Notes: generated from the sequence alone by a model not told the origin. DNA of 64,000 bases from Endozoicomonas sp. SCSIO W0465 (GCF_023716865.1 NZ_CP092417.1:1342001-1406000); one strand, 5' to 3'; counted from the stretch's first letter, positions 24,954-35,253 are shown. Made by a program: numbers and translations.

Positions 24954-26899
24954 CACTACTGCGTGAACTGGCTCTATACCTTACGCTGCTTTTGATCCTG
25001 TTATTTGCCGGGAGCTTTGTACTGACGGTTAATGATGCTCGTCACTATCTTCAGGAGCAGTTGAACTCCCACGCGCAGGATACAGCGACCTCCCTTGGTA
25101 TTGCGATTGCTTCAGCAGGGACAGGCAACAGTGCCGCAATGGATTCGATGATTGATGCGGTTTTTGACCGGGGGTACTACCGGCAAATTCGTTTTACCGA
25201 TAGGTCAGGAAAAATACTGGTAAATAATGAGCATCCAATCGCTTTAGAAGGTGTGCCTGACTGGTTTGTGAAACTGATTGACCTCGAAGCGCCGGAAGTC
25301 ACCAGCGAGATTAACAGTGGCTGGGTGCCAATGGGACAGCTGTTGGTGGCGAGTCATCCGGGTCATGCCTATCGAAGTCTCTGGTCCAAGGTAAGTGGGG
25401 ATGCGCTGTTATTCAGTTTTGGTTTGATTCTTGCCATGGTCGGATTGAACACGCTGCTGGGTGTGGTTCTCCGGCCGTTAAAAAAAATGGAGCATCAGGC
25501 GAACCGTATTTGTGAACGTCATTTTGAGATACAACCCGAGCTGCCAAAAACCAGGGACTTACGCCGGGTGGTTCAGGCCATGAACCGGATGGCAGAAAAG
25601 CTGGATAATGCGTTCTCTGAGCAAGTGGCGCTCATAGAAGAGCTGCGTCGAAAGTTGGTCAAGGATCCATTGACCGGATTACTGAATCGAAAGGCCTTCG
25701 AGCGTCGGATGAATACTGTGTTGAGTGAGGATATTGGCGAAGCAGGGGGTGGTTTGATCCTGATTCAGGTGAGAGGGCTGGAGATGCTGAACCGTTGTCA
25801 TGGACAGAAATTTGTTGATGACCTGTTGTTGACCACCAGTTACTGGGTAGGAAAAACCCTGTTGCCCTGGCCAGCAGCTTTTGCTGGCCGTCGTAATGGA
25901 TCAAGTTTTACGGTGTTTGTTCCCGCCTGCCGTGTCAGTGAAGTCCGTAAGGTTACTGAATTGTTATTCAAGGCCCTGGTGACAATGGAGTTTTTTGCTT
26001 CACCAGAAGGCAGCAATAACCTGCACATTGCGGCAGTTACCCACCAGGGACGCTGTTCAACGGCGCTTCTTCTCGACCATGGTGATAAGCAACTGCTTGA
26101 ACAGGAGATCCGGGTTAAAAATTGTTGGGATGTGACGGATATCAGTGGTGAGTCTGGTTACCCGTACATGGGATGGAGTGACACACATTGGGTCGAAGCG
26201 CTGGAAAAAGTGATGTCAGAAGGCCTTATCGAGCTGTATGGTCAGCCCATTATGGGAGCGGATGGTGCAGTCGCTTGTACGGAGATACTGGTACGGATAA
26301 CCCTGGATGGTGAAGTCGTGTCCGCAGATTCTTTTATGCCCGTTGTTGAGCGCTATGATCTTTATGGCAAGTTTGATCGCGCCGTATTTTTTGCCCTGGC
26401 TGATTACATGGATGACCGGGATGACTATCGAACTTACTGTCTGAATATTTCACCTTATTCTCTGCTGGATGATGACTTTTATCACTGGTTGCTGGATGCC
26501 CTCAAACTGCGTCAGGATCTGGCCAGACGTCTTATTCTGGAAACGGCCGAACGCTCGCTGATGCTGGTGGGGGAGCGGGTTGCAGAACGGGTGGATAAGC
26601 TGGTGGCAACGGGTTGTCAGTTTTCTATTGATCATTTTGGTGTATCCAGTCAGGCACTGACATTTCTGCAGATGATGAATACCCATTACCTGAAAGTGGA
26701 CGGTAGTTTTACCAGAGACCTGACTGCCAGCTATGAGAATCAACTGTATATAAGAACACTGGCCATGCTGGCTGAATCCCGGGACATTGGTGTTCTGGCC
26801 CAGGGCGTTGAAAATAAGGAAGCATGGGAGGCCTTAAAACAGTTGGGTGTTACTGGTGGTCAGGGTTATTATCTGGGGCATCCAGAGCTACTTGTCTGA
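24950..26899 (+). CDS. lapD: LapD-like inner-membrane c-di-GMP receptor
   Basis: 649 residues in the LapD order: N-terminal membrane helix (LALYLTLLLILLFAGSFVL), periplasmic LapD/MoxY-type domain (about 25-150, with GWVPMGQLLVASHPGHAY), second helix (ALLFSFGLILAMVGLNTLLGV), HAMP, then GGDEF- and EAL-like domains. The GGDEF site is degenerate (AGRRNGSSFTVF) and the EAL motif reads ELYGQP, so it should bind c-di-GMP rather than make or degrade it. In the known system c-di-GMP-bound LapD sequesters LapG and keeps the adhesin on the surface. Confidence 0.92.
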   Translation: MTLLRELALYLTLLLILLFAGSFVLTVNDARHYLQEQLNSHAQDTATSLGIAIASAGTGNSAAMDSMIDAVFDRGYYRQIRFTDRSGKILVNNEHPIALEGVPDWFVKLIDLEAPEVTSEINSGWVPMGQLLVASHPGHAYRSLWSKVSGDALLFSFGLILAMVGLNTLLGVVLRPLKKMEHQANRICERHFEIQPELPKTRDLRRVVQAMNRMAEKLDNAFSEQVALIEELRRKLVKDPLTGLLNRKAFERRMNTVLSEDIGEAGGGLILIQVRGLEMLNRCHGQKFVDDLLLTTSYWVGKTLLPWPAAFAGRRNGSSFTVFVPACRVSEVRKVTELLFKALVTMEFFASPEGSNNLHIAAVTHQGRCSTALLLDHGDKQLLEQEIRVKNCWDVTDISGESGYPYMGWSDTHWVEALEKVMSEGLIELYGQPIMGADGAVACTEILVRITLDGEVVSADSFMPVVERYDLYGKFDRAVFFALADYMDDRDDYRTYCLNISPYSLLDDDFYHWLLDALKLRQDLARRLILETAERSLMLVGERVAERVDKLVATGCQFSIDHFGVSSQALTFLQMMNTHYLKVDGSFTRDLTASYENQLYIRTLAMLAESRDIGVLAQGVENKEAWEALKQLGVTGGQGYYLGHPELLV

Positions 26900-27041
26900 A
26901 TGGTTAGGTGATCAATGGGTTTTATGGTTACTTGTGACACCCATCACAGAGACTCGCACAAGCACCATTATTAGAGGATAATGGCTGCTCGGTAAGCGCA
27001 TCCATATTGGAACGCCATATTCAGGATAAAAAGTCTGAGCG

Positions 27042-28097
27042 GTGACGAACGAGGAGATTATGGCGCTGGAAAAGATTAAAGCGGCTTTTCAGTCGGGTAC
27101 CCGGAATAGTTTGGGTTTTACTTATGGTAAAGCCCTGTTTATTGGTGTTGGCATTCTGATTCTGCTTCTGTCTCTGATTGGCTGGTACTGGAGTCAGGAA
27201 CCAGACCTGTTTTCAGTAAAGGCCAATGCAGAAAAGCTGGCGACTGATCATGCCCAGAATGTTGTCACTGGTTATACCACAACAGCAACGCTCTACACCC
27301 TGGCGGATACGCTTCTGAATAAGCCGGGAGGTTTCCTGCGTAATGACATCATGCCACCAAGCGTAGTGATGGATAATATGCCCAATTGGGAGATCGGTGT
27401 TCTGATTCAAGTGCGGGATATGGCCCGGGCACTGCGCAAGGACTTCAGTCGCTCTCAGTCGCAGTCAAGAGAAGACCCGGACCTGGCGGTTGCCGAGCCA
27501 CAGTTTAATTTTGATGCCAAAAGCTGGATTCTGCCTTCCAGCGAGCGGGAATATCAGCGGGGCATTAACAAGCTGCAAAGCTATATGACCCGCTTATCAG
27601 ACCCCAATGACCCGGCGCAATTTTATGCCCGGGCAGATAATCTGACTCGCTGGCTGGGGGATGTGGAGACACGTCTGGGCAGCCTTTCCCAGCGTCTGAG
27701 CGCCAGTGTTGGTAAACCGCGTTTGAACACTGACCTTTCGGGGGACAGTGGGGCTACTCAATCGACGGATAGTGCGGTTTTGGTTGATGTCAAAACACCA
27801 TGGTCGCAGATTGATGATGTTTTCTATGAGGCCAGGGGGACTTCCTGGGCCCTGATACATCTGCTAAGGGCTATAGAAGTGGACTTCGCCGACGTTCTGG
27901 CCAAGAAAAATGCCACCGTCAGTGTCCGACAGATTATCCGCGAGCTGGAGGCTACTCAGGATACCGTCTGGAGCCCGATGATTCTGAATGGCTCCGGCTT
28001 TGGTTTTCTGGCCAACCACTCTCTGGTCATGGCGAATTATGTTTCCCGGGCAAATGCGGCGATTATTGACCTTCGGCGATTACTGGAACAAGGGTAG
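27042..28097 (+). CDS. DUF2333 family protein
   Basis: 351 residues from GTG at 27042; an ATG at 27060 just after GAGGAG is an alternative start. One membrane helix near the N-terminus (ALFIGVGILILLLSLIGWYW) is followed by a long, mostly helical periplasmic region. WEIGVLIQVRDMARALRKDFSRSQSQSREDPDL and WSPMILNGSGFGFLANHSLVMANYVSRANAAIIDLR fit the DUF2333 family of gammaproteobacteria. Function unknown. It follows lapD by 142 bp and ends in its own terminator. Confidence 0.8.
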   Translation: MTNEEIMALEKIKAAFQSGTRNSLGFTYGKALFIGVGILILLLSLIGWYWSQEPDLFSVKANAEKLATDHAQNVVTGYTTTATLYTLADTLLNKPGGFLRNDIMPPSVVMDNMPNWEIGVLIQVRDMARALRKDFSRSQSQSREDPDLAVAEPQFNFDAKSWILPSSEREYQRGINKLQSYMTRLSDPNDPAQFYARADNLTRWLGDVETRLGSLSQRLSASVGKPRLNTDLSGDSGATQSTDSAVLVDVKTPWSQIDDVFYEARGTSWALIHLLRAIEVDFADVLAKKNATVSVRQIIRELEATQDTVWSPMILNGSGFGFLANHSLVMANYVSRANAAIIDLRRLLEQG

Positions 28098-28111
28098 TGA
28101 TGCTGTTGTGT

Positions 28112-28139
28112 GGGGGTGAAATTAAAGCCCCCGGTTTTT
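28112..28139 (+). terminator. Probable terminator after the DUF2333 gene
   Basis: GGGGG and CCCCC flank an 11-nt loop and are followed by GGTTTTT. The stem is short but all G-C. It lies 14 bp after the stop and just before the converging gene at 28142. Confidence 0.6.
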
Positions 28140-28141
28140 AT

Positions 28142-28843
28142 TTAATTCTGAATCCATCCTTTTGTAGCATTGAACAGATTTACGGTCATATCGGTGACAG
28201 ACTTATAGGGTTTGGTCGCTTGATAAGTGGCGCTGTAAACTTGTTCATACACACTCATCGGGATTTGTTTTCCCGGAATAGCTACCGTTTCAAAGATAAA
28301 AAGAGTGATGCTTGTAATCACAGGAAATACTGAACCGATAACCATGTCGGGCAGTTTCTCATAAGGCAGAGCCAGCCATTTAAATACCTTTTGTCGATAA
28401 CTGACGGTGTATTGTTTAATTGATTTTTCTGTCGGGGAGAGTGTAAGGCTGGCTTTTACTTTTGCACAGACACCTGCCATAGCTCCGGTAAGAGCTCCAA
28501 TACCGGTAATGGTCATTACTGTGACGTAATAACCGGCAAAAATGCCGACATGCAATAAAGTGTTACAGACTTTTAGCGGCGTGCACAGAGCTTCAGGAAC
28601 TGTTGAAAGCAAGCGCTTACCTTGACGTTTTACCTTGGCTATGAATGTTTCTGTGGTTTTGATGACCTCACACTTTCTAACGGATAGCGCACCGCTTTGC
28701 TCTGCAGGCAGGTTAGTGTCTGTGGAAGTTTCAGTTGATGTACTTGAACTATCTCCAGATATTCCATCGTTGTGATCCAGGTTCAATGGAGTGAGACTGT
28801 GAGAACAGGGAGTCCTGGTTGCTAAGGCAATAGATGAGATCAT
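28142..28843 (-). CDS. Hypothetical membrane protein
   Basis: 233 residues, convergent with the DUF2333 gene. The N-terminal 60 residues are Ser/Thr-rich (SGDSSSTSTETSTDTN) and probably unstructured. Two hydrophobic segments follow (VGIFAGYYVTVMTITGIGALTGAMAGV and MVIGSVFPVITSITLFIFETVAI), then an amphipathic C-terminus. I recognise no family. A Ser/Thr-rich leader followed by membrane helices also occurs in some translocated effectors, but nothing here proves export. Confidence 0.6.
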   Translation of the reverse strand: MISSIALATRTPCSHSLTPLNLDHNDGISGDSSSTSTETSTDTNLPAEQSGALSVRKCEVIKTTETFIAKVKRQGKRLLSTVPEALCTPLKVCNTLLHVGIFAGYYVTVMTITGIGALTGAMAGVCAKVKASLTLSPTEKSIKQYTVSYRQKVFKWLALPYEKLPDMVIGSVFPVITSITLFIFETVAIPGKQIPMSVYEQVYSATYQATKPYKSVTDMTVNLFNATKGWIQN

Positions 28844-29026
28844 CAGGGAATACCAGATGGTGAATTCGGTAATGTATAAAGTATTCTGAATGTTCTACTC
28901 GATCGGTTGTACTTGCTGGCTGACTTTTTACCTTCTTGATTTTTATGCTAATTGTTAGCTGAAAGCTTAGTGTTTTGTTAGGATTCGTTCTCTTAGATTA
29001 CATATTCGTAATATGGTTCAAAATTT

Positions 29027-29632
29027 ATGTCTGTCATTTCCTCAAGGCTTGAGCAGCAACTGGTTTTTATCAGGGAACTGGATAAACTTAAGGCGGTTTA
29101 TCGAAAAACCATGGTAAAGCCTGATAACAGCCGACAGGAGAACAGTGCCGAACATAGCTGGCATATCGCTGTACAGGCGATGACGCTGAAAGAGTACGCT
29201 GAAGAGCCGGTCGATATTGGCCGTGTGATTAAGATGTTGCTGCTGCATGACATTGTCGAAATTGATGCAGGCGACACCTTTGCATTTGCCGGGACTGCCG
29301 AGCTGGCTGGCCAGGGAGCCAAAGAAATGCAGGCGGCAGAGCGCCTGTTTGGGCTACTGCCCCGGGAGCAGGCGGATGAGTTCAGAGCGCTCTGGCTTGA
29401 GTTTGAGCAGGTAGATAGCCCGGATGCCCGCTTTGCCAAAGCCATGGACTGTCTCTTACCCGTGATTCAGAATATGGACAGTGAGGGGGGAACCTGGGCG
29501 AAGTATCAGGTTACCCGTAGCCAGGTGTTGAGACGGAATCAGTATCTGGAGAGCCTGGCACCCAGGCTGTGGCGTTATGTCCTTGAGCAGGTTGATATCT
29601 CTCTCCGTAATGGCTGGCTTCAGGATGGTTGA
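29027..29632 (+). CDS. HD-domain hydrolase (YfbR-like nucleotidase group)
   Basis: 201 residues with the HD metal-binding pattern: H in ENSAEHSWHIA, HD in LLLHDIVEIDAGD and a late D in AKAMDCLLPVI. This HD family includes 5'-deoxynucleotidases of the YfbR type; a role in nucleotide clean-up is likely but the substrate is not proven. It stands alone and is divergent from the hypothetical gene before it. Confidence 0.83.
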   Translation: MSVISSRLEQQLVFIRELDKLKAVYRKTMVKPDNSRQENSAEHSWHIAVQAMTLKEYAEEPVDIGRVIKMLLLHDIVEIDAGDTFAFAGTAELAGQGAKEMQAAERLFGLLPREQADEFRALWLEFEQVDSPDARFAKAMDCLLPVIQNMDSEGGTWAKYQVTRSQVLRRNQYLESLAPRLWRYVLEQVDISLRNGWLQDG

Positions 29633-29723
29633 CCTTATTCGTGGAATCTTCGAAGAAGCTGCTATCGACGTTTTTGAGGTTATGTTTTTGAGGCTTTAAT
29701 CATAACCGGGCATAACAGTCTAC

Positions 29724-29867
29724 TTATCGGGGAACCCTCAAACCGCCGGGCACTCCATGAGGGCTAAACACAATCTGCCAGAGTTGAAGATCCCTGGCCC
29801 GGAATCCTCCGGCACAGGACAACAGATAGTATCGGAACATTCGATAAAACGAGCGACTGTAATTGCC
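29724..29867 (-). pseudogene. cfa: 3' end of cfa beyond IS66
   Basis: Minus-strand frame NYSRSFYRMFRYYLLSCAG, then FRARDLQLWQIVFSPHGVPGG and a TAA stop. This is the conserved C-terminus of cyclopropane fatty acid synthase. It joins the main part (31484-32497) after removal of IS66 and one 8-bp duplication to give a 385-residue protein, similar in length to E. coli Cfa. Confidence 0.88.
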
Positions 29868-31475
29868 GTAACTATTCAGCACTGAGCAAAGGCATATTAC
29901 AGTAATTCCGAACAGCTCTATGAAGTGATTGATATATGTCCATTCCCTGTTTTCTGGCAGACGACAAATAGCTGCGAATCCGTGCAAACATAGAACCACC
30001 GTCTGCACTCCTGAAGCAGCCTGAGATTTTCTGCTTTAACTTGGCCATTCGAACATCCCGCTCACTGCCATTGTTATCGAAGGGAATGGTAAAATCTGAC
30101 ATGAAGCGCAGTGTCTCAGCCTTGAACTCAGTGAGTCGTTTGAAGAGATTGTAAGCTTTAGTATTCTTGACTTTCTTGCGCTTAAGCTCCTCTCGTTGCT
30201 TCTCCATATAGACGACTTCTTTCATTAGAGCCCGCTGAAGCAACCGGTCATAAATCTTCTCGATTCGTTCACAGACAACACTTGGCATCTGTAGCATACC
30301 TATGGTCTTAAAGCCCTTGCAGTAATGCCAGGAAAGCCTCAGTAGCTTCATCAATCGCAACGCCAGTTGATTGCTGTCCCTATCAACAACACCCAAAAGC
30401 TCCCTCAGGTGATGGGCATTGCAAAGTACGTGAGTTGCCGCATATGCAAAATAGGATTTCCAATGATCATGAACCAGAACGCCTGCAAATGTTAGCAGTA
30501 TGCCCATCGTGTCCATGGCCTCACGACCTCGCTTTTCAGACAAGTAGTAGAGCGTCCATTGTTCATCCCGCATAACGTGTAGCCAGTGCAAAGAGCCCTC
30601 GGCCCGCATACCCGTTTCATCGGCTCCGGCAACAGACGATTCCCGCAAGGCGTCACGAATAACCTCTTCAGTAGAAGCCAGATTTTCATAGGTTCTGGCC
30701 ACAAAATTGGCGACAGTGCCTGCACTTACACTCATTTTATAGAGAGTATTAAAATACTCTGACACGCGCTTAAAAGGCAGGAAATGGTATTGGTTAAGAT
30801 AGACGGCCATAGCCTGTGTGGCTGAGCCATATTGTGCGGCAGCGGTAACACCTTCCGGGAATTCAGCCTGATTCCGACAACCACAAGTGCAGATTTTTAC
30901 TTCAGCTCTATGGGCCGTTACTTCAAATTCACCCGGTCTCCCTGGTTCAAACACCTGTCGTTCAATATATTTGACCGGCTCACTATCAAGAAGAGACGCC
31001 TGACATTTATTGCATTCTTTAACTGGAAGGTACTCAATATAGTCAGGGATATCGACCTGTTTAAGACAAGTGCCCTGATGCCCTTTCTTTCCACCGGCTT
31101 TATTACCAGAAGACTGTCTCAGACTTTTAGGATTGGGTTTTTCATCCGATGGATCGGTACCTTTATCTGCGGAAAGGTCGTCAGAATGATCTGGAGAATT
31201 ACTGTTTTTACAAGGTTTTTGATAACCATCAGACGATGGCGGCTTGCTGCTGTTTTGACTGTTCTTGCCAACCTTTTCTTCCAATTCTCGACATCGCTCT
31301 TCCAGACAGGCAACTCTCATCCGCAGCTCTGCATTCTCTTTCAAGAGAATCTCAGCCGACATAGTTGCGGGTAGTTCTGGAATCATGCTGGCGAATATTG
31401 TGGAAAAATGGTGCTTAAGAGGATGGTATAAAAATCAGAAAATTCCAGATTTATGTGGGGGTGCTGAACAGTTAC
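29868..31475 (-). mobile_element. IS66-family element copy 3 (1608 bp) in cfa
   Basis: Same ends as the other copies. A perfect 8-bp target duplication TAATTGCC lies at 29860-29867 and 31476-31483. It removes the last 46 codons of cfa from the frame. Confidence 0.97.
29872..31386 (-). CDS. IS66-family transposase, copy 3
   Basis: 504 residues, identical in translation to copies 1 and 2. At 31023 there is a base difference (T for C in the others) that is silent in the transposase frame. Confidence 0.95.
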   Translation of the reverse strand: MIPELPATMSAEILLKENAELRMRVACLEERCRELEEKVGKNSQNSSKPPSSDGYQKPCKNSNSPDHSDDLSADKGTDPSDEKPNPKSLRQSSGNKAGGKKGHQGTCLKQVDIPDYIEYLPVKECNKCQASLLDSEPVKYIERQVFEPGRPGEFEVTAHRAEVKICTCGCRNQAEFPEGVTAAAQYGSATQAMAVYLNQYHFLPFKRVSEYFNTLYKMSVSAGTVANFVARTYENLASTEEVIRDALRESSVAGADETGMRAEGSLHWLHVMRDEQWTLYYLSEKRGREAMDTMGILLTFAGVLVHDHWKSYFAYAATHVLCNAHHLRELLGVVDRDSNQLALRLMKLLRLSWHYCKGFKTIGMLQMPSVVCERIEKIYDRLLQRALMKEVVYMEKQREELKRKKVKNTKAYNLFKRLTEFKAETLRFMSDFTIPFDNNGSERDVRMAKLKQKISGCFRSADGGSMFARIRSYLSSARKQGMDIYQSLHRAVRNYCNMPLLSAE

Positions 31476-32497
31476 TAATTGCCTTTGAGTTCTGGCCACC
31501 CGGCCTGGAAACGTTTTTCCCATGCCACCAGCGTCAGGTCGTAATCAGCACCGAAATTATGCCAGTCTTCAGTAACAAACAGGCCCTCGGTACTCCTGGC
31601 GATTTGCAGCATTGAGGGCAGGCAGCCATTAGGAAAAATATACTTCTCGATCCATGGATTAACACTTAAATCACTCTGCAGAGAACCAATGGTGTGTAAA
31701 AGAAAAAGACCACTGTCGGATAGAACCTTTCTCACTGTCTGGAAAAAAGTATCGTAGTTACGTGGCCCAACGTGCTCGAACATACCAACGGAGACAACAC
31801 GATCAAATGTATCATTCAGGTCCCGGTAATCCTGGAGCCGGACTTCAACATCAAGCCCTTTGCATCGAGTGCGAGCCAGTTGATGCTGTTTTTTTGAAAT
31901 GGTGATACCTACCACCGATGCGCCGTATCGACTGGCGGCAAACTCTGCCAGGCCTCCCCAGCCACAGCCGATATCCAGTAGTTTCATTCCCGGTTTGAGA
32001 TCCAGCTTTCGACAGATCAAATCCAGTTTGGCTACCTGAGCCTCTTCAAGCGTATTCGCCTCTTTCCAGTATGCACAGGAATATTGCATCCTCGAATCCA
32101 GCATAACCTCAAACAGGTCATTGCCCAGATCATAATGCTCCTCCCCAACGATCCAGGCCCGCTGCCTTGATTGCAGATTGGCAAGGCGTGCCCAGATCAG
32201 ACTGAGCAGAACAGAGAGTTGTTGTGGCATCTTTTCATTGAGGTGTGCTTCCACTAAACGGGTGAATAACTGATCCAGCCTTTCACATTCCCACCAGCCT
32301 TCCATGTAGCTCTCGCCCAGCCCCACGATGCCATCCTGAACAACCCGTTGATAAAAGCCGGGGTTATGCACCTGGATATCCCACGGATGCGAGCCATTCA
32401 ATCCAACGCCGGCACTTTCTGCCAGCTGTTGAATAGCAGAAGACCAGCGATCATTTGCCTTCGATGGCGTATTTGATGGCGTCGTGGGGGAGTTCAT
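31476..32497 (-). pseudogene. cfa: Cyclopropane-fatty-acyl-phospholipid synthase, truncated by IS66
   Basis: From the ATG at 32497 (preceded by AGAGG) the frame encodes the N-terminal lipid-binding part (GLGESYMEGWWECERLDQLF) and the SAM-binding core (LLDIGCGWGGLAEFAASRYG, VVGITISKKQHQLA, FDRVVSVGMFEHVG). The enzyme adds a methylene bridge from SAM to unsaturated acyl chains of membrane phospholipids. The frame stops at the IS66 edge (PELKGN then TAG), losing the conserved C-terminal segment found at 29724-29867. Activity is probably lost. Confidence 0.9.
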
Positions 32498-32662
32498 AAC
32501 TGTGCCTCTAAGTACCCAGAGCAAGTATCCAGAAACAGCCGGAGGGAAAGTTTTCCGGTCAATGACAGTAAGAAGATAAGGGTGCGTATTCTGGTTAACT
32601 TGAACACCTATTCTGTTTCATTTGAACACCCTGAACTCCTTACACATTGCCCAGTGTGATTT

Positions 32663-33424
32663 TTAGACCAGGTGTTCAACTGCGTCCAATTTTCCAAGCT
32701 TTTTGCGCATGGATTCGCCTTTGAGTTCAATCCGGTGGGCATTGTGCATAAGCCGGTCAAGAATGGCGTCGGCCAGAGTTTCATCACCAATGCTGGCATG
32801 CCACTTCCGGGTGGGCAATTGACTGGTAACCAACGTGGAACCTTGCTCGTGCCTGTCATCCATGACTTCCAGCAGATCGTTCCTTTGTTGCTGCGTCAGT
32901 GGTTCCAGGCCCCAGTCGTCCAGAATCAGCAAGTCTACTTTTGCCAGTTGTTTCAACTGCCTGCTGTAGCTGCCATCACCGTGGGCAAGGATCAGTTCAT
33001 CCAGTAGCCTGGACATCCGATAGTACCGGACACTGTAGCCTTTCAGACAAGCCATGTGCCCAAGGGCGCAGGCCAGGTAGCTCTTACCGGAACCACAAGG
33101 TCCGGTGATCAACAGGTTCCTGTACCGGTCAAGCCAGCCTCCTCCAGACAGGCTGGCCATCTGGTTCTGTTTGAGACCTCTGGGGTGTTCATAGTCAATG
33201 TCAATGTCGTGTATCCGGGCAGCCAGTTTAAACCGGGCGCTTCTGAGCAGCCGAGCCAGACGTTTATTGTTTCGCTCTGTTTCTTCCTGCTCAGTAAGCA
33301 ACGACAGTCGTTCTTCAAAGCTAAGGCTACTGTAGGTGCCCGGCTGGTCCAGCTGTTGATTGAGGGCATCTGCCATTCCGGTCAGTCGCAGTGACCTAAG
33401 GCGAGCCAGTGTTTCATTGATCAT
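32663..33424 (-). CDS. istB: IS21 IstB-type ATPase (element A)
   Basis: 253 residues, AAA+ helper of IS21 transposition. Walker A is LLITGPCGSGKSYLACALG and Walker B LLILDDWGLEPL. It is two residues longer than the other copies because of a 6-bp duplication (GTCAAT) giving DIDIDYEHP. It starts 12 bp after the istA stop. IstB loads on target DNA and directs the IstA transposase. Confidence 0.93.
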   Translation of the reverse strand: MINETLARLRSLRLTGMADALNQQLDQPGTYSSLSFEERLSLLTEQEETERNNKRLARLLRSARFKLAARIHDIDIDYEHPRGLKQNQMASLSGGGWLDRYRNLLITGPCGSGKSYLACALGHMACLKGYSVRYYRMSRLLDELILAHGDGSYSRQLKQLAKVDLLILDDWGLEPLTQQQRNDLLEVMDDRHEQGSTLVTSQLPTRKWHASIGDETLADAILDRLMHNAHRIELKGESMRKKLGKLDAVEHLV

Positions 33425-33436
33425 GTTCGCCTCCGG

Positions 33437-34405
33437 TTATTGATAGCAAATAGCGCCACGAATATTTTCGTGATCATCATGCAAGGGACCTGTCGTTTGT
33501 TTTAACTGTGGCTCCAATGGCATCAGGTCTTTGCCTGACTGGAGGATTGATCGGACATTTTTTAACCGATAACCCCCGATGTTCCTGGCATGGGCGCAGG
33601 CGTTGTTGAGTCGTTCAGTTCCATATTCCCGCTGCAGGTTTAGCAGCCCCAATGAAGCTCGATAGGCTTGTTCAGGATGCTCCTTGCTATCCAGCAGTGA
33701 TTGAATAAAACAATAGACTTCCTGACCAATGTCGTTAGCCCAGTTAAGTAAACGCTCAGGCGTCCAATCCTGATGGTGACGATGTCGTTCCGGCATATGA
33801 ACTGCTAACGTCGTAAATCCACGTGTGTGCTTGCGAGCGTGGCTGGCCACCACTTTACCGTTAGCGTAGATCGTGACGCAGTGCTCAGTCGCCTGTACTT
33901 CTACTTCCTGCCTGGCAAGCTGATGGGGAACCGAGTAGGCGTGCCCCTTGCAGATAATATGATAATCCACATTCACCCGGGCCTTGATAAACTCAGCGAA
34001 CACAAAAGATTGCTTCGGCAGTGGCTTGAGGGCTGGTTCATCCAGTTGTTCAAACGCACTACGTCGCGTTCCTGGCAACTGCTTAAAGGGCTTCAGGTTC
34101 AGTTCGATTAACAGCTCACGTATCCGCAGGTTCAGCTCTGCCAGGGTAAAGAACATTTCATGACGAAGCCTGGCCAGTATCCACCGCTCCACTACCTGTA
34201 CACCGACTTCTGCTTTGGCCTTGTCTTTGGGTTTGTAGGGGCGTGCCGGAATGACTGCCACCTGGTAGTGACAAGCCAGGTGCTGGTATGATGGGTTGAG
34301 ATCCGGCTCGTACCGACAGGCTTTGATAACTGCGCACTTTGGGTTGTCTGGCACAACAATTTCTGGCACCCCACCAAAGAACTCAAAGGCCCGTTCATGA
34401 GACCC
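33437..34405 (-). pseudogene. istA: IstA 3' part (element A), cut by element B
   Basis: C-terminal part of the transposase, containing KPKDKAKAEVGVQVVERWI with the catalytic Glu and EIVVPDNPKCAVIK with an Asp. It joins the 5' part at 38676-39260 when element B and one GACCC duplication are removed, giving 517 residues. Confidence 0.9.
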
Positions 34406-34485
34406 TGCGTATTCTGGTTAACTTGAACACCTATTCTGTTTCATTTGAACACCCTGAACTCCTTACACATTGCCCAGTGTGATTT

Positions 34486-35241
34486 TTAGACCAGGTGTTC
34501 AACTGCGTCCAATTTTCCAAGCTTTTTGCGCATGGATTCGCCTTTGAGTTCAATCCGGTGGGCATTGTGCATAAGCCGGTCAAGAATGGCGTCGGCCAGA
34601 GTTTCATCACCAATGCTGGCATGCCACTTCCGGGTGGGCAATTGACTGGTAACCAACGTGGAACCTTGCTCGTGCCTGTCATCCATGACTTCCAGCAGAT
34701 CGTTCCTTTGTTGCTGCGTCAGTGGTTCCAGGCCCCAGTCGTCCAGAATCAGCAAGTCTACTTTTGCCAGTTGTTTCAACTGCCTGCTGTAGCTGCCATC
34801 ACCGTGGGCAAGGATCAGTTCATCCAGTAGCCTGGACATCCGATAGTACCGGACACTGTAGCCTTTCAGACAAGCCATGTGCCCAAGGGCGCAGGCCAGG
34901 TAGCTCTTACCGGAACCACAAGGTCCGGTGATCAACAGGTTCCTGTACCGGTCAAGCCAGCCTCCTCCAGACAGGCTGGCCATCTGGTTCTGTTTGAGAC
35001 CTCTGGGGTGTTCATAGTCAATGTCGTGTATCCGGGCAGCCAGTTTAAACCGGGCGCTTCTGAGCAGCCGAGCCAGACGTTTATTGTTTCGCTCTGTTTC
35101 TTCCTGCTCAGTAAGCAACGACAGTCGTTCTTCAAAGCTAAGGCTACTGTAGGTGCCCGGCTGGTCCAGCTGTTGATTGAGGGCATCTGCCATTCCGGTC
35201 AGTCGCAGTGACCTAAGGCGAGCCAGTGTTTCATTGATCAT
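34486..35241 (-). CDS. istB: IS21 IstB-type ATPase (element B)
   Basis: 251 residues with intact Walker A (GPCGSGKSYLA) and Walker B (LLILDDWG). Identical in translation to the copy in element C and without the two-residue duplication of element A. Confidence 0.93.
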   Translation of the reverse strand: MINETLARLRSLRLTGMADALNQQLDQPGTYSSLSFEERLSLLTEQEETERNNKRLARLLRSARFKLAARIHDIDYEHPRGLKQNQMASLSGGGWLDRYRNLLITGPCGSGKSYLACALGHMACLKGYSVRYYRMSRLLDELILAHGDGSYSRQLKQLAKVDLLILDDWGLEPLTQQQRNDLLEVMDDRHEQGSTLVTSQLPTRKWHASIGDETLADAILDRLMHNAHRIELKGESMRKKLGKLDAVEHLV

Positions 35242-35253
35242 GTTCGCCTCCGG

